NCBI GenBank assembly: GCA_963811225.1
Contig: CAWEQO010000002.1
Coordinates: 558,001-622,000 of the forward strand
Source of the DNA: CAWEQO01 sp963811225
Lineage (GTDB): Bacteria; Chloroflexota; Anaerolineae; Anaerolineales; Anaerolineaceae
Reading direction: 5' to 3'
DNA length: 64,000 nucleotides
Position numbers and translations under genes: made by a program. Shown in pieces: positions 41,203-49,961 of the stretch. Under the pieces are notes generated by a model that had not been told where the DNA came from, did no database searches, and saw only the letters and a program-made list of their open reading frames with translations. Every line of letters starts with the position of its first letter. Within the stretch, counting starts at the first letter, position 1.

Positions 41203-43461
41203 ATGCATTTTAGAATTACACTGCTTATTTGTTGCCTCATTCTGCTCCTGGCGGGCTGCTCCCGCACACCTGCTGCGCAAGAAGCGCCGCTCCCCACGCC
41301 AACGATGACCTGCACCGTCACGGTGCAGTCACCCGCAGCGCATTTATTGAAAACCGAGACGGTAATCCCATCTCCTGCAGGGGCCTCGACCCCGACTGCA
41401 TCCGGAACAACCGCGGCCGAGCCGGTTAGCCAGCCGCCTGCGGCGCAGCCTGGTTTTACTGTCCCCGCGCCGCTGGCGATCTACACCGACGGGCTGGCTG
41501 CGGGCTGGCAGGACTGGTCCTGGGAGACCGACCTCAACCTGTCGGCCAACAAACCGGTGCAGAGCGGCAGTCAGGCCATCTCGGCCACCTTCAAGAGCGG
41601 CTGGGCCGGGCTGTATTTGCACGTCGACCCGCCGATCGAGGTGGGAGATTATTCCGAGCTGTGCTTCTACATTAACGGCGGCAATAAGGGCAACCAGCGC
41701 ATCAACGTGGTGCTCAATATGGATAACGCCCAGCCATTCGCGGTGACCGCTGCCGCCAACACCTGGACGCTGGTTTCCGTGCCGCTGCGGAACGTAGGCT
41801 CACCAAGCACCATCAGCGACATTGTCTGGCAAGACAGCAGCGGCAGCGCCCAGCCGGCCTTCTACCTCGACCAGATCACGCTGGTCTCGACCGGGCCTGC
41901 GCCGACGGCCACGCCGCTTCCAGGCAAGCTGACCTTCCGCGTAGACGCCGGCAGCGACCGGCGCGCCATCAGCCCGTACATCTACGGCTTGAATTTCGCC
42001 GACGAGGCCATGGCGAAAGACCTGGGCATCACGGTCAACCGCTGGGGCGGCAACGCCACCACCCGCTATAACTGGCAGCTCGATGTGAGCAACCGGGCCG
42101 CGGATTGGTTTTTCGAGAACATCCCCAACGAGGGCAGCGGGGCAGATGGATACATCCGCGAGAACCAACGGGCAGGGGCCGAGACGATTATGACGATCCC
42201 CATGATTGGCTGGACGCCCAAGAGCCGGGAGGTTACCTGCGGCTTCTCGGTCAGCAAGTACGGGGGGCAGCAGTACACGGATCCATCCCGTTCGGACTGC
42301 GGCAACGGCGTTCGCTCGAATGGAAAGCCCGTCACCGGGAACGACCCGACGGATACGAGCATCCCGATCGATCCGAGCTTCGTGCAGGATTGGGTTCGCC
42401 ACCTCACGGATACGTTCGGCCCGGCCGCTCAGGGCGGAGTGAAATTTTACAACCTGGATAACGAGCCCTACCTGTGGAACACCAACCATCGCGACGTGCA
42501 TCCCGACCCGGTCTCGTACGACGAGCTGCGAGATTTGACCTACCAGTATGCGGGCGCGCTGAAGCAAGCCGACCCGAGCGCCGAAACCCTGGGACCTGCC
42601 GAATGGGGCTGGTCGGGGTATTTCTTCTCGGCCAAAGACGCCGCCGGGGACGGCAGCTGGTGGACGCAGCCGCTGGACCGCTTGAAGCACGGCAATCAGC
42701 CCCTGGTGCAGTGGTATCTGGAGCAGATGCAGGCCTACGAGCAAAAGAACGGGGTGCGTATCCTGGACTACCTGGACCTGCACTATTACCCGCAGCAGGA
42801 AGGGGTGGCGCTTTCATCCAAGGTGGACACCAACACCCAAGAGCTGCGCCTGCGCTCGACCCGGGCCTTGTGGGACCGCAGCTATTCAGACGAGAGCTGG
42901 ATCGACGAACCCGTGTACCTGATCCCGCGCATGCGGGAGTGGGTGGACGCTTACTACCCGGGTACCAAGATCGCCATGACCGAGTACAACTGGGGCGCAC
43001 TGGATCACATCAATGGCGCCCTGACCCAGGCGGATATCCTGGGCATCTTTGGCCGCGAGGGTCTGGACCTGGCGACGCTGTGGGACCCGCCTGCGGCGGA
43101 CGAGCCCGGAGCCTATTCTTTCCGCATGTACCGCAACTATGACGGGCAGGGCGGGCAGTTCGGCGATGTCAGCCTGCAGGCAGGCAGCAGCTACGAGGAC
43201 GTGGTCTCGATCTTCGCTGCCAGGCGCAGTGCGGATGGGGCCCTGACCCTGATGATCGTGAACAAGGGCAGCGGCACGCAGGTGACGCCCATTACGGTTG
43301 AGAATTTCAATGCCGTTGGCGCGGCGAAGGTCTACCGCTACGGGAAAGACAACCTGAACAAGATCGAACGCCAGCCGGACGTGACGCTGGACGGCGGGCA
43401 GATCGAGATGACGCTGCCGGGAAGCTCGATTACATTGCTGGTGATCGGTGGGGGATCGTGA
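41203..43461 (+). CDS. Secreted GH44 endoglucanase/xyloglucanase lipoprotein
   Basis: A 752-residue lipoprotein (signal peptide with lipobox LLAGC) for digestion of beta-glucans such as cellulose or xyloglucan outside the cell. A Pro/Thr-rich linker is followed by a beta-sandwich module at about 90-230 (IYTDGLAAGWQDWSWETDLN, YLDQITL). The GH44 domain begins with ISPYIYGLNFADEAMAKDLG and WGGNATTRYNW. The acid/base Glu is in YNLDNEPYLWNTNH and the nucleophile Glu in IAMTEYNWGA. The C-terminal beta domain follows. The N-terminal module is of the same family as those in the next two genes. Confidence 0.88.
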   Translation: MHFRITLLICCLILLLAGCSRTPAAQEAPLPTPTMTCTVTVQSPAAHLLKTETVIPSPAGASTPTASGTTAAEPVSQPPAAQPGFTVPAPLAIYTDGLAAGWQDWSWETDLNLSANKPVQSGSQAISATFKSGWAGLYLHVDPPIEVGDYSELCFYINGGNKGNQRINVVLNMDNAQPFAVTAAANTWTLVSVPLRNVGSPSTISDIVWQDSSGSAQPAFYLDQITLVSTGPAPTATPLPGKLTFRVDAGSDRRAISPYIYGLNFADEAMAKDLGITVNRWGGNATTRYNWQLDVSNRAADWFFENIPNEGSGADGYIRENQRAGAETIMTIPMIGWTPKSREVTCGFSVSKYGGQQYTDPSRSDCGNGVRSNGKPVTGNDPTDTSIPIDPSFVQDWVRHLTDTFGPAAQGGVKFYNLDNEPYLWNTNHRDVHPDPVSYDELRDLTYQYAGALKQADPSAETLGPAEWGWSGYFFSAKDAAGDGSWWTQPLDRLKHGNQPLVQWYLEQMQAYEQKNGVRILDYLDLHYYPQQEGVALSSKVDTNTQELRLRSTRALWDRSYSDESWIDEPVYLIPRMREWVDAYYPGTKIAMTEYNWGALDHINGALTQADILGIFGREGLDLATLWDPPAADEPGAYSFRMYRNYDGQGGQFGDVSLQAGSSYEDVVSIFAARRSADGALTLMIVNKGSGTQVTPITVENFNAVGAAKVYRYGKDNLNKIERQPDVTLDGGQIEMTLPGSSITLLVIGGGS

Positions 43462-43522
43462 TTGCACTGTAACTCCGCTGATTGTTAAGGATACGCAAAA
43501 CGGTTTTCGCACATAATCGAAA

Positions 43523-43576
43523 GAACGAGAAAAGAATCTCGGAAATTTCACAAATTCCCAGATTCTTTTCTCGTTC
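43523..43576. terminator. Long terminator hairpin after the GH44 gene
   Basis: GAACGAGAAAAGAATCT (43523-43539) pairs perfectly with 43560-43576, and a smaller inner stem is possible. T-rich sequence occurs in and after the 3' arm. The following 180 bases up to 43758 are AT-rich and probably hold the promoter of the next gene. Confidence 0.75.
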
Positions 43577-43757
43577 ATTTACAACTGTAATACTTCGAGG
43601 ATGCACGAGGCTTCTCGCCCAATTCCTCCCTGACAGGCCCAATCAAAACTCTATTTATAGCACAATCCTTTATGGAATTGTAATAAAACTAACAAATTTA
43701 AAAGTAAATATCAATACCGTTAAGCGAACCAAAAACAAACAATGTTATTATCGCTTC

Positions 43758-45680
43758 ATGAACAGTTCAAAGACATCTACCCCATTGACTGTTCTGGTCA
43801 CTATCCTCGTGGCGGTCATGACCGTCACCACATTCCTCCCAACCAGATCAGTGAACGCAAACGCCTTGTCTGCGCCCGAGTTTGCCACGGCGCCAACGGC
43901 CATTTATGCAGATGGTCTTGCAGCAAATTGGCAAGACTGGTCGTGGAATTCCTCCCGCAATTTGAGCAATTCCAATCCCGTCCAAAGCGGTTCGCGCTCG
44001 ATGTCCGTGCAGATCACAGCCGCCTGGGGCGCGCTGTACCTGCATCACAACGGCGTCAGCACCAGCGGCTACACCAACCTGGAGTTCTACGTCAACGGTG
44101 GGACGAGCGGCGGGCAGCAGTTGAAGCTGATCGTCAACCGCAACAACGCTCAGTCCTATGCCTTCACGGCCCAGGCCAACAATTGGACGTGGGTCTCTAT
44201 CCCGCTGTCCAGCATCGGCTCGCCCAGCTCGCTGGTGGACCTGTTCTTCCAGGATGTGACTGGTAAAGCCCAGCCGGTGTTTTACATCGATTCGCTGGCG
44301 CTCACCGGCGGCAGCGAATCGCCGAGCTTGACACAAGCGCCGACGCAGCCACCTGCTCCCACGCAGGCGCCCACCAATGCGCCGACCCAACCGCCAGCGA
44401 ACACCCAGGCTCCAACCCAAGCGCCTACTCGGGTCCCAACTCAAGCGCCCACGAACCCGCCCTCTAATCCGAGCTCCTTGGCCGCCATTTATAACGACAG
44501 CCTTGCCTCCGGTTGGCAGGACTGGTCGTGGAATTCCTCCCGCAACCTGAGCAATTCCAATCCCGTCCAAAGCGGTTCGCGCTCGATGTCCGTGCAGATC
44601 ACAGCCGCCTGGGGCGCGCTGTACCTGCATCACAACGGCGTCAGCACCAGCGGCTACACCAACCTGGAGTTCTACGTCAACGGTGGGACGAGCGGCGGGC
44701 AGCAGCTGAAGCTGATCGTCAACCGCAACAACGCTCAGTCCTATGCCTTCACGGCCCAGGCCAACAATTGGACGTGGGTCTCTATCCCGCTGTCCAGCAT
44801 CGGCTCGCCCAGTTCGCTGGTGGACCTGTTCTTCCAGGATGTGACTGGTAAAGCCCAGCCGGTGTTTTACATCGATTCGCTGGCGCTCACCGGTGGCAGC
44901 GGCGGTGGGACTGCTCCGACCCCGATCCCAACCCTGGTTCCGTCTCAGCCGACCCCGCGCCCGACGATGCCCTCATCGACCACTTTCTTTGACGTGCTGC
45001 CGCCGGGCTCACGGCTGCCGAGCGACGCCGAGTGCGCATCGCTGGTAAAGTCCCGCCCGGAGAACAAGCGCAGCAACGTGACCGCCAACAACACGCGCGG
45101 CAACCAGGGCATCGCCGGTGACTTCTTCGGCGGAGACGACCCGCGGGCCAACACCGAGATCGGTGTGCGCGTGGACGGCAGCTTCACCGGCACGACAGAC
45201 GAGATCCTGCAGTGGGCGGCCTGCAAGTGGGGCTTCAACGAGGACGTGGTCCGGGCGCAAGCCGCAATGGAATCGTGGTGGCGGCAGGACACCAAGGGCG
45301 ACTGGACGACGAACTCGGCCAACTGCGCGCCCGGTCATGGCCTGGGTGCAGACGGCCAGGCGGGGCAGTGCCCGGAGAGCTTCGGCATCCTGCAGAACCG
45401 CTACCCGTACGAGAAAAGCGGCTGGCCGGGGATGGAGACATCCACGGCGTTCAACGCCGACCTGGCCTATGCCGAGATGCGAGCCTGCTACGAAGGCTAT
45501 GAGACCTGGCTGAACACTGTGGACCGCGGCTCGACCTATGCTGCGGGCGACATGTGGGGCTGTGTTGGTCGCTGGTACGCCGGTCGCTGGCACACCAGCG
45601 CCGCCGAGACGTACATCACGAAGGTGAAGAGCTACTTGAACCAGCGCGTCTGGGAGACGTCCGGATTCCAGGAGCCGTAG
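43758..45680 (+). CDS. Secreted lysozyme-like protein with two binding modules
   Basis: A 640-residue exported protein. After the signal peptide (residues 1-35, ending near SVNANA) come two near-identical beta-sandwich modules (about 45-190 and 240-385) joined by Pro/Thr/Gln-rich linkers, then a C-terminal domain of about 240 residues. That domain has AQAAMESWWRQDTKGDW and SFGILQNRYPYEK, which recall the catalytic Glu and GxxQ motif of lytic transglycosylases. Cleavage of peptidoglycan or another glycan is an inference. No ribosome binding site is visible before ATG 43758. Confidence 0.7.
   Translation: MNSSKTSTPLTVLVTILVAVMTVTTFLPTRSVNANALSAPEFATAPTAIYADGLAANWQDWSWNSSRNLSNSNPVQSGSRSMSVQITAAWGALYLHHNGVSTSGYTNLEFYVNGGTSGGQQLKLIVNRNNAQSYAFTAQANNWTWVSIPLSSIGSPSSLVDLFFQDVTGKAQPVFYIDSLALTGGSESPSLTQAPTQPPAPTQAPTNAPTQPPANTQAPTQAPTRVPTQAPTNPPSNPSSLAAIYNDSLASGWQDWSWNSSRNLSNSNPVQSGSRSMSVQITAAWGALYLHHNGVSTSGYTNLEFYVNGGTSGGQQLKLIVNRNNAQSYAFTAQANNWTWVSIPLSSIGSPSSLVDLFFQDVTGKAQPVFYIDSLALTGGSGGGTAPTPIPTLVPSQPTPRPTMPSSTTFFDVLPPGSRLPSDAECASLVKSRPENKRSNVTANNTRGNQGIAGDFFGGDDPRANTEIGVRVDGSFTGTTDEILQWAACKWGFNEDVVRAQAAMESWWRQDTKGDWTTNSANCAPGHGLGADGQAGQCPESFGILQNRYPYEKSGWPGMETSTAFNADLAYAEMRACYEGYETWLNTVDRGSTYAAGDMWGCVGRWYAGRWHTSAAETYITKVKSYLNQRVWETSGFQEP
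43936..44316. repeat. Intragenic module repeat, copy 1
   Basis: About 380 bases encoding the first binding module are nearly identical to copy 2, offset by 585 bases (195 codons). Identity at DNA level points to recent duplication or ongoing gene conversion. Confidence 0.85.
44521..44901. repeat. Intragenic module repeat, copy 2
   Basis: Second copy of the module found at 43936-44316; only a few bases differ, mostly silent. Confidence 0.85.
44954..45680. repeat. Lysozyme-like domain block, copy 1
   Basis: A 727-base block ending at the stop codon that recurs at 46526-47252 (offset 1572) with about seven base differences by eye. The similarity ends a few bases after the stop. Confidence 0.88.
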
Positions 45681-45712
45681 AGACAAGATAACCATTTACA
45701 AGAATCCGGAAG

Positions 45713-45736
45713 TCTTAATGAGGCTCCCGGATTTTT
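45713..45736 (+). terminator. Rho-independent terminator
   Basis: AATCCGG (45713-45719) pairs with CCGGATT (45727-45733), and the T-run extends to 45736. It lies 33 bases beyond the stop codon. Confidence 0.65.
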
Positions 45737-45857
45737 GTTTCTTGTTAAGGGAGGATAGAGGTGTTTGGGCGTAATTTTGATGCCGGATTATGTCATTGTA
45801 ACTTTACTTCATCATAATGTTAGTTTTACTAAAAAACGTTCATGCTATGATCAACCC

Positions 45858-47252
45858 ATGAACAGTTTAAAATCCCCCATCCCTGTGACTGTTCTGGTCA
45901 TCGCTCTCGTGGCAATTTTGCTCGCCACTGCATTCCTGCCCGCCAGTTCAGCAAGTGCCAGTGATTTGGCTGCGCCTGCATCGTTGAAGTCGCCGAAGGT
46001 CATTTACGGCGACAAGTTGTCTCCAGGTTGGCAAAACTGGTCCTGGGACGCCTCTGTCAATTTGAAGAACGTAAAGCCGCACCAAAGCGGCTCACGCTCC
46101 ATCTCGACGAAGATTGCGGCCGCTTGGGGAGCGCTCTATCTACATCATGATGGCCTGAGCGCCAGTGGTTACACCCATCTGGCGTTTTACATTCGCAGCG
46201 GCAGCGCTGCCGGGCAGAATATCAAGATCGTCGTCAACGGGAACACCAGCCAATCCTACTCGCTGACCGTTCCAAAGAAGTGGACCAGGGTTTTAGTCCC
46301 ACTGTCCAGCCTGGGTTCACCAGGCACCCTGACGGACCTGTATTGGCAGGATGCGGCCGGGAAAGCCCAGCCGGTGTTCTATATCGATTCGCTCAAGCTG
46401 ATCGATAAGGGCGGCTCGGTCATCCCCACCCCGGCGCCGACCAAGGCTGCAACTCGCACGCCAACCCGCACACCTACCAAAGCCACTACGCAGCAGCCGA
46501 CCAAGGTTCCGACCAAAACGCCGATCCCGCGCCCGACGATGCCCTCATCGACGACTTTCTTTGACGTGCTGCTGCCGGGCTCACGGCTGCCGAGCGACGC
46601 CGAGTGCGCATCGCTGGTAAAGTCCCGCCCGGAGAACAAGCGCAGCAACGTGACCGCCAACAACACGCGCGGCAACCAGGGCATCGCCGGTGACTTCTTC
46701 GGCGGAGACGACCCGCGGGCCAACACCGAGATCGGTGTGCGCGTGGACGGCAGCTTCACCGGCACGACAGACGAGATCCTGCAGTGGGCGGCCTGCAAGT
46801 GGGGCTTCAACGAGGACGTGGTCCGGGCGCAAGCCGCAATGGAATCGTGGTGGCGTCAGGACACCAAGGGCGACTGGACGACGAACTCGGCCAACTGCGC
46901 GCCCGGTCATGGCCTGGGTGCAGACGGCCAGGCGGGGCAGTGCCCGGAGAGCTTCGGCATCCTGCAGAACCGCTATCCATACGAGAAAAGCGGCTGGCCG
47001 GGGATGGAGACATCCACGGCGTTCAACGCCGACCTGGCCTATGCCGAGATGCGAGCCTGCTACGAAGGCTATGAGACCTGGCTGAACACTGTGGACCGCG
47101 GCTCGACTTATGCTGCGGGCGACATGTGGGGCTGTGTTGGTCGCTGGTACGCCGGTCGCTGGCACACCAGCGCCGCCGAGACGTACATCACGAAGGTGAA
47201 GAGCTACTTGAACCAGCGCATCTGGGAGACGTCCGGATTCCAGGAGCCGTAG
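45858..47252 (+). CDS. Secreted lysozyme-like protein with one binding module
   Basis: A 464-residue paralogue of the preceding protein. It has a signal peptide (residues 1-35), a single, clearly diverged beta-sandwich module (IYGDKLSPGWQNWSWDASVN to PVFYIDSLKL), a Lys/Thr/Pro-rich linker and then a C-terminal lysozyme-like domain almost identical to that of its neighbour. Diverged N-terminus with a near-identical C-terminus suggests gene conversion of the catalytic part. The signal-peptide start MNSLKSPIPVTVLV resembles MNSSKTSTPLTVLV of the neighbour. No ribosome site is visible before ATG 45858. Confidence 0.72.
   Translation: MNSLKSPIPVTVLVIALVAILLATAFLPASSASASDLAAPASLKSPKVIYGDKLSPGWQNWSWDASVNLKNVKPHQSGSRSISTKIAAAWGALYLHHDGLSASGYTHLAFYIRSGSAAGQNIKIVVNGNTSQSYSLTVPKKWTRVLVPLSSLGSPGTLTDLYWQDAAGKAQPVFYIDSLKLIDKGGSVIPTPAPTKAATRTPTRTPTKATTQQPTKVPTKTPIPRPTMPSSTTFFDVLLPGSRLPSDAECASLVKSRPENKRSNVTANNTRGNQGIAGDFFGGDDPRANTEIGVRVDGSFTGTTDEILQWAACKWGFNEDVVRAQAAMESWWRQDTKGDWTTNSANCAPGHGLGADGQAGQCPESFGILQNRYPYEKSGWPGMETSTAFNADLAYAEMRACYEGYETWLNTVDRGSTYAAGDMWGCVGRWYAGRWHTSAAETYITKVKSYLNQRIWETSGFQEP
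46526..47252. repeat. Lysozyme-like domain block, copy 2
   Basis: Second copy of the 727-base block at 44954-45680. Differences seen include CCG to CTG early, CGG to CGT in the ESWWRQ region, two changes near RYPYEK, and GTC to ATC near the end. Confidence 0.88.
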
Positions 47253-47329
47253 AGGCTGAATCTTGGTCGTCTGTATGATGATCTACAATACCAAGATTAG
47301 AAAAATCATAACTTAAAAGAATAATCCAT

Positions 47330-47370
47330 GAAAAGTAGGGTGTTTGCACAAATTTAACCCCCTACTTTTC
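47330..47370 (+). terminator. Terminator hairpin after the second lysozyme-like gene
   Basis: GAAAAGTAGGG (47330-47340) pairs with CCCTACTTTTC (47360-47370) around a 19-base loop, with four T in the 3' arm. Confidence 0.65.
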
Positions 47371-47400
47371 GCATTCTAATTTATTTGATATGAATTTCGC

Positions 47401-47430
47401 TTGAAATGACTCCGATTAATGCCTTATAAT
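47401..47430 (+). promoter_or_regulatory. Sigma-70-type promoter of the polysaccharide locus
   Basis: TTGAAA (47401-47406) and TATAAT (47425-47430) are separated by 18 bases. It is the best promoter upstream of the glycosyltransferase operon and would give a leader of about 395 bases before 47832. Confidence 0.7.
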
Positions 47431-47464
47431 GACGTTGGTTTCACTATCAAATTAGGGGATGAAC

Positions 47465-47602
47465 ATGAATGCCAGACCTTGGGCCCAACGGAGAAATGCA
47501 ATGAAACATGGCCAAACTGCAGTAAGAAAGTCGCTTTGGCTTTTTTGCTGCTCTTTTGATTTAAAATTGGCAGATTCACGCGCTAACCTAAAATTATCTT
47601 GA
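47465..47602 (+). CDS. Possible 45-residue leader protein
   Basis: A short frame with a start ATG at 47465 seven bases after AGGGG (47454-47458), directly behind the TTGAAA/TATAAT promoter. The product starts MNARPWAQRRNAMKHGQTAV and contains a hydrophobic, Cys-containing stretch (SLWLFCCSF). It matches no family I know. Codon use does not strongly support or exclude coding. It may be a leader peptide that regulates the operon, or chance. Confidence 0.35.
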   Translation: MNARPWAQRRNAMKHGQTAVRKSLWLFCCSFDLKLADSRANLKLS

Positions 47603-47608
47603 GTTGAT

Positions 47609-47648
47609 CCGAAAGATAAGAGACCGTTTTCGGTTTTCCGTCTTTCGG
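47609..47648 (+). ncRNA. Nested hairpin in the operon leader
   Basis: CCGAAAGA (47609-47616) pairs with TCTTTCGG (47641-47648), enclosing ACCG-TTTT-CGGT (47623-47634). There is no T-run. It lies in the long leader of the polysaccharide operon, seven bases after the small frame's stop. The remaining leader up to 47831 shows nothing further that I can name. Confidence 0.4.
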
Positions 47649-47831
47649 GAATTGGCTTCCTTCATTGTTGCAAGCCGCATGCATTAAGACCTTCATCGAT
47701 GAACTTGTGCGCCGCTGTCGTTGACTGCGTGACAGAGATCATCACTGGAAATTCAGGTCATCAGGAAGCCATTTATATTTCTTTATTGTTACGACCGATG
47801 TCGTAAGGGCGGAGCACGCCTGGAAAATGGT

Positions 47832-49097
47832 ATGGTATTTACAATCCTGCAAATTATCTTATTCGTCTTACAGGTCATCGTCTTATTACCTGTCGCTTAT
47901 TTAATTCTGCTTACTGTTGCAGCTTGGACGGCTAAGAGAGTCACGCCCGAACGGAATAAAGAGCCGTGGCCCAGCTTCTTGTTTTTAATCCCGGCTCATA
48001 ATGAAGAAATCTTGCTTCCCGATCTGCTCGGGAGCATCGCGCGGATCGAGTACCCGAAGCCGTTTTATCAAGTGCATGTTGTGGCGGATAACTGCAGCGA
48101 CAGCACTGCTGCCATCGCCGCCCAGTATGGGGCGCAGGTGCATATCCGCCAAAACGAAGATCTGATCGGCAAAGGGTATGCGCTGGAGTGGGCGCTGAAG
48201 GAAATCCGGACGGCAGGACAGATGACCGATGCGGTGATCATCGTCGACGCCGACTCGACCGTTTCATCGAATTTTCTCTCCGTGATGCGTAAACAGGTGG
48301 CATCCGGGGTTAAGGTGTCTCAGGCCTATTACGGGGTTCGTGAGCCGGGGCTTTCCTGGAACGTGAGCCTGCGTTATGCGGCTCTGGCAGTGCTGCACTT
48401 CCTGCGCCCACAAGGACGCATGGCGCTAGGCGGCTCGGCCGGGCTGAAAGGCAACGGGATGATGTTCGCGCAGGAAGTGCTGGCACAGCATCCCTGGCCC
48501 AGCTCGGTGACCGAGGATATTGAGTATCATATGCTGCTGCTGTTAGGGGGTATTACCGTCAAGTTCGCTCCGGACGCAGCTGTGTGGGGGGAAATGCCAG
48601 AACAGTTCGAGCAGTCGCAGTCGCAACTTGACCGGTGGGAATCCGGCCGCATCCAGATGGCGCGTAAGTACATACCGCTGCTCCTCAAAGCGGCAGTGCA
48701 GGCGCTCTATAAGGGGGATGTGCGGTGGACATACCGGCTGGTGGACGCAGTTATCGAGCATCTCATCCCGCCCTTTTCACTGCTGTTTGGGGTTTCCTGC
48801 CTGCTGCTGCTGGTGGATGCGGCCTTTTTCCTGGCGGCGGCATTGTTCCCTGGACTGACGGTTCCCCCCGGTTTCCTTTTGGCGAACGTCGGGATCGGAA
48901 TCGTCCTGGTTGCAGGGCAAATCATCTATTTACTCTCCGGCCTGAAAATGGCGAATGCGCCAAAGGTCGTTTATCGACAACTTCTGTTTGCTCCCGTATT
49001 CATCCTTCGTAAGGTCGGGCAGTATGTCAGAGTTCTTTCCGGCAGCAAACCGGATAATTGGGTAAAAACCACACGCAATAATCATAATGGGGTATGA
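47832..49097 (+). CDS. Membrane GT2 glycosyltransferase
   Basis: A 421-residue processive-type glycosyltransferase. An N-terminal helix (LQIILFVLQVIVLLPVAYLI) is followed by the GT-A domain: FLIPAHNEE, VVADNCSDST, the DxD motif VDADS, the TED motif (SSVTEDIEYHML) and QLDRWESGR, equivalent to the Q/RxxRW motif of cellulose/hyaluronan-type synthases. Two or three helices close the protein. It should add sugars from a nucleotide donor at the inner membrane face. It is the first large gene of the locus. Confidence 0.88.
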   Translation: MVFTILQIILFVLQVIVLLPVAYLILLTVAAWTAKRVTPERNKEPWPSFLFLIPAHNEEILLPDLLGSIARIEYPKPFYQVHVVADNCSDSTAAIAAQYGAQVHIRQNEDLIGKGYALEWALKEIRTAGQMTDAVIIVDADSTVSSNFLSVMRKQVASGVKVSQAYYGVREPGLSWNVSLRYAALAVLHFLRPQGRMALGGSAGLKGNGMMFAQEVLAQHPWPSSVTEDIEYHMLLLLGGITVKFAPDAAVWGEMPEQFEQSQSQLDRWESGRIQMARKYIPLLLKAAVQALYKGDVRWTYRLVDAVIEHLIPPFSLLFGVSCLLLLVDAAFFLAAALFPGLTVPPGFLLANVGIGIVLVAGQIIYLLSGLKMANAPKVVYRQLLFAPVFILRKVGQYVRVLSGSKPDNWVKTTRNNHNGV

Positions 49098-49110
49098 CAC
49101 AGGGGGTCAT

Positions 49111-49956
49111 ATGACGAACATCATTCAACTGAAAGCGTTATCGACCGATACATTGGAAGCGGGCGCATCCTGGCCCGCCAGGGGAAATTTCCCAGACGTT
49201 TCCACAACAACATCCCACGAAGCGTCGAAGGTATACGAAAAACTGGATCCGCGTACCGAACAAATGATTGAGCTGCTGCTGAAAGATGAGTTTACGTCGC
49301 CGCGGGCGCTGCACCGGGTGCGGCTCAAGCTCACCATGTGGGTGATCCGCAACCAGGTCTTGATCCTGCTGAAGCGGATTTTCGACATTGTCCTTTCGCT
49401 GGCGGCCCTGGTCCTGTTTTCGCCGGTGATCGTGATCACTGCCGCAGCCATCAAGCTGGATTCACCCGGCCCGGTGTTCTTCAAGCAAGCGCGGGTGGGC
49501 AAGCGTGGCAAGGAGTTCGGCTGCTACAAGTTCCGCTCGATGGTGGTGAACGCGGATGCCATGAAGAAAGATCTGATGGACAAAAATGAGGCCGACGAGG
49601 TGGTGTTCAAAATCCGCAACGATCCGCGCATCACCCGGGTGGGCCGCATCATTCGCAAGCTGAGCATCGACGAGGTGCCGCAGTTCTTGAACGTGCTGCA
49701 GGGCAATATGAGCATCGTTGGGCCGCGGCCGCCGGTGCCGATTGAGGTACAGAATTACGACTATACCCAGTACCATCGCCTGGACGTGGCGCCCGGCATC
49801 ACCGGCTTGCAGCAAATCAAAGGCCGCAGCGGGATCACCTTCAAGCGCTGGGTGGAACTGGACCTGGAATACATCGAAAAACAGGGCTTGTTGAAAGACC
49901 TGCAAATTGTGCTGATGACCATTCCGGCTGTCATCTCACGGAAAGGGGCTTTCTAA
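49111..49956 (+). CDS. Phosphoglycosyl transferase (bacterial sugar transferase)
   Basis: A 281-residue monotopic enzyme that moves a sugar phosphate onto undecaprenyl phosphate and so begins glycan assembly. Conserved elements are KRIFDIVLSLAALVLFSPV (reentrant helix), KLDSPGPVFFKQARVGKRGK, CYKFRSMVVNAD, the catalytic DE dyad in KLSIDEVPQFLNVL, and SIVGPRPP and APGITGLQQIKGRSG. A variable N-terminal region of about 85 residues has no membrane helix. ATG 49111 follows AGGGGG; the gene lies 13 bases after the GT2 gene. Confidence 0.92.
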   Translation: MTNIIQLKALSTDTLEAGASWPARGNFPDVSTTTSHEASKVYEKLDPRTEQMIELLLKDEFTSPRALHRVRLKLTMWVIRNQVLILLKRIFDIVLSLAALVLFSPVIVITAAAIKLDSPGPVFFKQARVGKRGKEFGCYKFRSMVVNADAMKKDLMDKNEADEVVFKIRNDPRITRVGRIIRKLSIDEVPQFLNVLQGNMSIVGPRPPVPIEVQNYDYTQYHRLDVAPGITGLQQIKGRSGITFKRWVELDLEYIEKQGLLKDLQIVLMTIPAVISRKGAF

Positions 49957-49961
49957 CCGCC

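Noticed and set aside
43462..47252. CRISPR array or tandem-repeat locus
   Set aside because: The repeats are long coding modules with no short regular direct repeats and spacers. No CRISPR array was seen anywhere in the window.
47804..47820. RfaH ops element before the glycosyltransferase gene
   Set aside because: GGGCGGAGCACG resembles GGCGGTAGC but lacks the key T and spacing, and an RfaH-type ops system is not expected in this lineage.
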